From Clytia hemisphaerica (taxonomy: Eukaryota > Cnidaria > Hydrozoa > Leptothecata > Clytiidae), in contig CACVBU010000821.1 in assembly GCA_902728285.1 (NCBI GenBank), forward strand, positions 1,413,450 to 1,477,449: a DNA stretch of 64,000 nucleotides, read 5' to 3'. The translations under genes were made by a program, and so were the position numbers. Shown piece by piece: positions 54,001 through 63,000 of this stretch. Numbering within the stretch: the stretch's first letter is position 1; each line of letters begins with the position of its first letter. The notes below the pieces were generated by a model. The model was not told the origin of the DNA. It saw nothing but the letters and a program-made list of their open reading frames with translations, and did not search any database.

Positions 54001-57000
54001 AACGCCTCAGCCTAAATCAAGATATTCTAATAAAAAAGTGTATATAGTTTAAATGGTAACAGATGGATGTTTGTATTTTTATCTTGTTTTATTCCCCCAC
54101 TATACTATAATTTCCGACTAAACTGAGTCAAATTGGCCTAACTAAGAATGCTGTGGGCTAGGCCTAAAAATGTTCTCTCTTAAAAATCTTCGTAAATTTA
54201 CCATTTTGTGAGTATTTTTGTGCAATTTTTCTATGAAATTAATTGTTTTTGAGTCTATAAGGTTTTAAAAAATGTTCTCAACTTATTCTTAATATGTTGG
54301 TCATCGAAACTTTTGGTTCTTATATACTTTGTTCATATAAAAAACGTGTACAAAACATGGTGCTATCTTTGCCATCTGTCAAATGAGTGTATCTACAGAC
54401 TAAATTAAACCTAAATTAACCGTCTTGTTGTAATTTAGGTCTAAGTTCTCATATTTCAAGACTCCTATCTGTCAACTAAAAATTTAGACCAGTACTAGTT
54501 ATTTGTTTGCAATAAAATTACTGGTTCAAAGTTTAACTCGAAAGCTACATGAATTTCTTTTTCTCATAAAAAAAGGTATGTATTTTAAAGACCGGTCTAT
54601 AAAGCACCAATAGACCTTTTCATAAATTACATCACGAACATCACTTGCCTCGTTTTGAAATTATTGCCACGGTGATTCACTCCCAATGGATTTTATTAAA
54701 ACTACTTTGTATTTATAAAATAATAACTTATTAATGTCTGAAGGGACATAATCACCATGGTAATTGTTAGAATACGAGGCAAGTGATTTTCGTGACGTAA
54801 TTTATGAAAAGATGTATTCCGTGTGAAACATTGTTTAAAGTACACTTTTTTCATAAGAACAAACTATACAAGAACATAGTGGCTTAGTGGAATCTGAAAC
54901 TTGAAAAATGGACTAAATTACTCACAAAATGATGAAAATAAGAACATCTTAAGAACATTTTAGGCTTAAAACTCTAAAACATTCAAAGGCTTCAAAAAAA
55001 TTCTGATGTTCTTATAAAAAAACAACCTGTAATAGCTGACTAGGTATTTTTGAGACATGGATGAAAATGTCAATCAAGATCTGGCAATCGCAGTACAATA
55101 GAAAGTGGGAAAAAGCTTCGGTTTTAATTGATTAATTGTGCTTTTGTTGTTCTTTAATTGCCGATATTTTAAATGTAATTATCCAGTCTTTCTTCTACAG
55201 TAGAAAACCTTCAAAAAAGAAATCATAACTTAACCGACAAATTTTGTGGTACATTCGTGGATTGATATTTGAGATGAAAGCACGTTGGCTAACGATTTTT
55301 TGAAAATATATTCAAGAATATTTTACAAAGATCAAAACCAAAAAGGATACTTTGTTAACTGGAATTTTGAATTTATTGCACACATCACAGACAATACAAA
55401 GAGTTTTCATACCTTTTTTATCAACATGGGATGTGGCAAATCAAAAGAAATAGCCGAAGATGTAGTCCAATATCGTGAAAAGCCTCGTAGACGCCGACCT
55501 AGACTGGATTCCGTAGTAGCAAAACAGACTGATTCACTAGGCTATGTTATCTACAGCACACCAACCGAAGGCTATAACTTAAGCCATGGTTTACACGTCT
55601 ACGATTCAGGGAGTAACTTAGGACTGTTGTGTATTACTAGTATGAAAATTGTACACCAGGCCAATGATTTGGCGAGGATCGAAGTTCCCCTTACGGAGAT
55701 AATCAATGTTAAACCTAAACTGTTACAAATGAACTATATGACTTATCCAAACGATGGTATTATCTCCATAAAGTGTCGCATAGATGAAGATATCATTTGC
55801 GCAAACTTTAAAGTTGATTCACCCGAGAAAACATGCGGTGAGATTGAGAAAGCAAGGAAGAGTTGTTGTGCAAATAATAATACGTTAAAGCGAAGTAGTT
55901 TGAGTCGGTCTTCGCGGATTATCTTTAAACAATAAACGATTGCAAAATAGATAGGATGCAAAAAAAAAGATGCGGATCAAGCATCTTTCATATGCGGATC
56001 AAGCATCTTTCATAGAAGAATTTCTAACAATATTGAAAAAGGCAAGATTGATTAAAATGGTGTTGAAATCCCTTGAAAAGACGACATGAAACTTTTAGGT
56101 GATATCCAAGCTGGCCCATAACGTTCATCTAACGTTATATAGATGTGGTGAACATTAAATGAACTTTGAAACAATATTGTGTGTCAGATGGGATGCCTTG
56201 AATTTCGAAGACGACAATGATGGATTGTGAAATTTGGACAAAGTATACAAAAAGTTACGATATTATAGTTTGGAGACAATTCGTTGATACGTTAATTCAA
56301 AAGGGAAAGTATTTAAACGCATGTTCGATTGATTTTGAAGCCCTTTTCATCAACGACATTTAAAAATGTTTAATATGCTTTAAAAAGCAATTACGCGAGA
56401 CATTGCAAATTGGTAAATAAATGAATGGAGCCTTTCATACACAGATTGCTGATGGATGGAACTTTCAAATTAATCAGTCCCTGAAAGAATTTGACTTCAC
56501 GAAGTATACTTTGCGATTTAATATAAAAAGAAAATGTTTTGTTTTTTAAATTGCTATTCTATAAATTCTAGTGGGAAAACGGATACACGTTTTTTTTTTT
56601 ATAAGAACAAACTATATAAGAACATAAGGCTTCGAGGCCCAAAAATTTAAGAACATTCTAAGAACATTCTAAGGCTTTGGAGACTTAAAAACATGCATTT
56701 TCTTAAGAAATTACATCAAAATGCTCAAAAAATGCTGAAAATAAGAACATTTTAAGAACATTTTTAGGCTTCAAATCCAAAAAACTAAGAACATCCGAAA
56801 GCTTTGAAAATTTTTGACGTTCTTATAAAAAAAAACGTGTATATTTTATGAACCTTATTTTTGAAATATAATTTCAACCTTGAGAATGAAATTGTGAAAT
56901 CAAGCCTTGTCTGGCATATCAATCCCCTTTTTCAGTTCAGCAAATTCTGATGCCTGTAGTCTAATGTCGAAATTTCGTCTAATTCAATTAAACTATATAA

Positions 57001-60000
57001 GAACATAAGACTTTGAACATACACGCTTTTTTTAATAAGAATGGTGTAAATCCATTTCATCGTGGATATTCTTAACTATTTTGGGAAAATCATCCTAAAA
57101 TATTCTTACATAATTCTTAGGTTAGGATCCTAATTCAGACAAGATTTAAAATTTAGTTAGTACATACGTCTCAAGCGTAAAATGGCATTTTTGTGAAAGG
57201 AGCGAGACTTACTTGGGGGTAATTTGTAATTCATAATAGAAAATGCTCTAAAAATGGCATTCTTAGCTTGAGTAGCCAAATTCCATGATGGTGATATTCT
57301 TAGCATTGCTCTTTTTTTTTTGGAAAATTTCATCATGGACATTCTTATAAAGTGTATTCTTATAAAAAAAAGCGTGTAAAGTAATCTTATTGCATGCATT
57401 TTGAAGGCAAAAACATTTTTTGTGAGTGGAGAAAGTCTTTAATGAAACGAAGGTTTCAAATTCTTCCACACTCTTATAAAAAAAGTGAAAATTAAAATTT
57501 AGGGTTATTTTCCTACTCACTTTTTCTATAAGAACATCCAAAAAGTTTTATGATGTTCTTAACTTTTTGAGTTTTAAGCCTAAAAATGTTCTAAACATAT
57601 GTTCCTGCTTTCACCATTTTGTGAGTATTTTTGTCCATTTTCCTAAGAAATAGAATATTTTAGAGACCGCAAAGGCGCTTTTTTAACTTATTCCTAATAT
57701 TTTGGTCATCGAGGCCTTATGTTCTTATATAGTCTGTTCTTATAAAAAAAGTGCAAAACGAAAAATGTTGAACTGGACAAAGATCTTCCACTATTTTATT
57801 TCCATTGAATTTCCACTCCAACACAAAATGTATCCTTTACAAACACTCATAACAAGAAGGAAATTGAAAAACATTCAGGAAAGATGAAAAGGAAATCTTG
57901 GAAATTAGTTTGGCTTTCACAGTTATACATTTTCTCATGAGAGATTTAGATGAATCATGTTTGTTTATAAAAGAAACCAAGCAGAATACAAGGAGATACT
58001 TCTTCTATAAAGAAAACCCGATGATTACATTACATATACCGACACATACTGATTTTTACGCTTTAGGCTATCAAAGTTTACGATAAAATATTATAATATG
58101 TTCGATATTGACATTATTAACTTATACTTCAAAATAATGAGATTAATATGAAGGGAAGTTCGAGTTATTTCCCCCAGATTATGCTCATGTAATTTAATTG
58201 TTACCATGACAACACAACGCCATGTTCCCAGTGTTACATGAGAACGAGGGCGGGTTGAAGAAGGAAATGAAAATATATTGTTATAAATATCCTCCTCAAA
58301 TAGATCCTCTTTCAAAATGTCATCATAAAACCGGACACACTTACAGATAGTATTAATGATATGCACCATTATTGCCGACCCAAAAAAATATCAGCGTTTT
58401 GATTGGTCGAGAGCATCGAGATATTTGCGATATTTCATATTTCTCTAGTATGGAAATATGACCGCGTTGACTTTTGGGGTAAGCGGCGGGAGAAAAATCA
58501 AAACAAAACAGCCGAAAAGAACTGACTTTCGGAGAAACTAACTTGGGAGTCAAAGGGAAAAACGTATTCAAAAATATTTTCAGATTAACTTTTACTTTGG
58601 AGTTCTTCCATAAAAGACACTAAAATCAAATCTGATGAACTAAAAAATTATAAAACTACTTGAGACCACCCAAATATTTTCAGCTTTTGGTATAAAATTC
58701 GTCCGTGTGTGTAACCAAACAGTTTTTTATCAATGCATACAAAAAACTTGAGATTCTTGAATGTTTACCAATAAGATTTCTCATAACATAGCAAGGGAAG
58801 TGGTGATTTTTAAAAAAGTTCTCTCCCAATTCTTTCTCGACGAGGTACGTCCTTGAATTGTAAACTCAACAATCATTTTTATACATCTTCCTGCCTTCTA
58901 AAATTCGAAACAATTAAAGCTTGACAATAATCAAGAAAGTATCCAAATTGTTTTGCTCTTGAAAAAATGTTGTTCTTTAACCATTATTACAAGCATACAT
59001 TTCCATCATGGAACTCCTTTCCTCTGCTATTCTTTTCCATGCATCGAAACAAAAACATAGAAAAAGACTGAATGTTATCAATCTGATTAATCCAACGATG
59101 AAGGGTTTCTTCTCCATCGAAACAATACTGTACACCATCTGCATTTTGAATTATCAATCTAGAAACTTTCAAATACATCTCTGAAAAATCTGCAACTCTT
59201 CAAAACAAAACTTCTGGATCCAAAATGATCGAAAAAGGCTCCTCTGTTTTGTTTTTGTGTGAATAGTTTCGGCGGGAACATATCGAATGTTTTATTGTTC
59301 GAATCTAACGTTCGAATTAGATTTTCGAATCAAAACATTCGAAACTACACAGAAGAAAGAAGCAAGGCGGAAGTAAATTTTAAAACAAAAACAAAAAGAA
59401 ATTTATATCAGGGCAATTTCTTTGAGTCGACAATAAATTAGTTATCACATGACTTCTCGTGCAATACTCGATATTTTACTCGTTCCGAGATTTTCCCGTA
59501 AAATATTACGGGAAAATCTCGGAACTCGTAAAATATTTCTCGTATTGCACTCGAAGTCATGCGATAACTAATACTTATTGCAACGTCTTCCACGGAATTG
59601 CAATGGTGCATATCATGAATTCAGGCCTAGATTTTACCAACTTAAGTCATATTCCCGCCGAATGAATGATTTAAAGGTAATTAAAATAAATAGTCAATGT
59701 AAACCTTAGTTAACAAATGAGATCATTGATTTTTAACGATGTCAGGAAAGCAAACATTTATGTCAAAACGTGTTTGTTATGAAATCATACAACATCCCAG
59801 CTGGCACAGAACGTCGTTTCCATGTTTATCTAATGTTCACAAGGTCCATATAACGTTAGATGAACGTTAAAATAACGTCGTGTGCCAACACAAAATTATT
59901 AGTCAGCCCCGGTGACTCTTCAAATCGGTTCGACGATTTTTTTCCCGCTGGTCGTCGTTAAGACTTTCATTTTTAATTCCGATTTCGGATTATTTTCGGG

Positions 60001-63000
60001 AAACAGGATTTCGGGATTGTTTAGCGCGCGAAAATAATTTTTTCTTAGCAAGATAAAATAAGAAAAGAAAAAAAAACACATAACATAAAAAGATTCCTTA
60101 TAACCTTTTGGACCCGAATGCCGTACATATACGTCCTTGAGACGTTCCGAATGTCGTACATATACGCAATTTGATAGGCATGTCTTTCTCGCGCAATATC
60201 TTTAATTGGCTTGCTTTCTGATCGTTGAAAAATAAAGAAAAAGAAAGTAGAGAGTCTAAGCTTTCCGTTGATATATAATGATGTAATGTTATGATCACGG
60301 TGTGACTCAGCACTTTTCAAATAAAAACACTGATTCAAAATGGCAGACGGAAAAACACTGATTTTGGAGAAAAGTGAACAATGTTTGAAAAGCCCTTGTG
60401 ACCAGTAGAATTGTTTTTGGATGCTAATATTTGGTATATGGCTTCATGAGTAAGTAAATATTGATAAAATAGCAAAGAAAAATTTAATAATTAACTTTCC
60501 CCCACTTTTTTTTGCATAGAAAGTGAAAAATGCCAAAAAAGTGACATTGTCGAAAAATGAGGAAAAAAGCATTGGTGTATGTAAAGCTACCATTTCAGTT
60601 AGATTACTTTAATTGAACTCGTACCCAGCCTAAAAGCTGCAAAACTTAATTAGCTTTTCATTGATAGTTTACTTTTTGCCAAAAGATTTCTAGTTCTTGA
60701 GTTATGGCAAATTTCCCAAACCCCGCGTTTTCTCAAAAAAAGTTGCGCGCAGACAGCGTGAAAATATAAAAAACAGCGCGCTGGAAAGGATAATTAATAA
60801 TAAGAAAAAAAGAAGAGAAAAAAAATTCTTTTGCATTGTAAATAAAGAGAGCTAATTATAGAGAAAGCATATATGGAGAAAGAATAATGTTAAAAGTTAT
60901 ATACTACTTGTAGACTATTTCTTCTATCTGGGTCTTTTATTATTGTCATGGAAAGAGTATAACAACAACGGAATAAATCTTTTTCACCGACTTCTGCTTT
61001 GGATACGGATTCCACTATGCACTGCTCTGTTTTCTTCTGAACGTTTCAAGCAAATAGTTACGTTCTTTCAAGCTGCTCAGATTTTAACAAAGCCAGATTT
61101 CTTACCTCTACTTCCTATTAATCATTCTAAGCCTTCTAAGCATTTTGGGCTGACTTTCCAGCGCAGCTGGTTTATTCAAATTGAATTGACACGGATGTGG
61201 AGCAAGATTGTTTAGAGAGGGGAAAAGAAAAACATTTTTTGCTTATATCAGCACAATAGGAAGACACTGTCCTGATATGAAACATGTGTCTTTCACATGT
61301 TCTTAAGCTGTTCTTATTTTGACAATTCTTTAGAATTTTGTTCAATTTCCAAAGGAATCGGGTGTTTTGGAGACCGCAAAGACTTTAAATGTTCTTATAT
61401 TTAACCCAGCTGACACATAACATTGTTTCAATGTTCATTCAACGTTATTTTAGACCAAGGACAAGCTTCGCTATATAATTGTCCTTGTTTAGACGTTGTG
61501 AACATTAGATGAACGTTGAAACAACGTTGTGTGCAAGCTGGGAAAATACAATTTTAATGTTTTGTATATTGAGCAAAAGTAACCTCATCCATTGATTTCA
61601 AGAAGAATGGAAATAACTATCAGATGGGAAATGATGTCACTTTTTCTCATCCAAAACACGTGACCCGCGTGTTTTTCAACGCCCATCGGCATATCTCAAA
61701 AAATATACCGCTTAAAAACAGAGAAAGGGCTATGTTCAATCTGTCAATGAAATAAATGCGGTGCAAATCTTAAGCTTCAATTTTCTCGTTTGAGAAAGGT
61801 TACTCTAACACTTTCGGGGCTTTAAACTCATTGACTTCATCAGTGGAAAAGAGTAATCATTCCGTGTAGTATTTATGGCAAACAATCAAGAAAAATATTT
61901 TAATTGCTCTTAGAAATCAACCTATTAATGACAGGAAATATTCATTGCAAAAGAACGCATGCGAGCTATCAATGGACAGAACATTATAAATCAATTTGAC
62001 CTTCGTTTTCACATAACATTTGTGGGATGATGAGTCATGCACTGTACATTTGGAAAATGATTCATAATGGTCTTCTTTTCGGTTGATGCTCTCTAAGGCT
62101 ATGTTACGGTTTCGTATCGTTCCGGAATGTTTCTGTTACAGATCGAGTGTTAATTTCGGAACGTTTAGGGAGCAAGAAAACGGATCAGTTCCGTTCCGAT
62201 GCAAATAGTGGAGCGAAACCGTTTCGATCTGTTTTACTTTGGTTGCATACCTTTTAATGTTCAAAACCAACAAACTCAAACCGTTTCACTAAACTGCAAA
62301 TGGTTTGGGTTTGTTTACCTAGACAAAGAAGCTATTGCATTGCTAATTCGATTTCTAGGATCTTACACTTCTCCGCTTACCATTTTGAATTTGAATGCCT
62401 GAAGTCACAGCAACCAATTTCAAAATGGTAGCCTAGCTGAAGAAAACATTAAAGCTTAGGCCTTATGCATGCGTGCGCTTAGTGAACTAGCGTGAACAAG
62501 GTGTAGTGCTTGGTTAGAAAAATGGTTTAGCAAAACAAAAAATCAAATGGTGCAGTTTGTTGGCTAAACCCTCGGTTTAGCGAACGAAGAAAACACAGAA
62601 AAAAGACTGTTGGCTTTGATCGTCTGTTTAGGTAAACTTTTAAATGAATCAATGCGTTCGCTAAACCCTCTGTTTCACTTTTTTGGGTTTTTGGCTAAAT
62701 GGTATGCACCCTTTGTAACGTCTTCTTTTTTGACGTTTCGAATTTTAACGTTCACACTAGTTTCGGAACGATAAGGAACAGTTACGTCTGAACATGGTCT
62801 AATTCGACGTTCTACTATTCCACGCGCTCCATAACTTGATAAAATTGAAAATCACCGTCAGCAAGAAACTCTCATAAACGGCGCTCTATTATTCGATACG
62901 CCTCCTTGGATGAAAATCTAATTCCCCTTGAAAAACGAATAAGAGGGTTATCTGGTTGAAAATCTGTCAAACCTGTCAAAAACAGATTTGAACCTTTCAG

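Noticed and set aside
60045-60338. 97-codon minus-strand open frame
   Set aside because: Low-complexity basic and hydrophobic stretches with no splice or promoter support.
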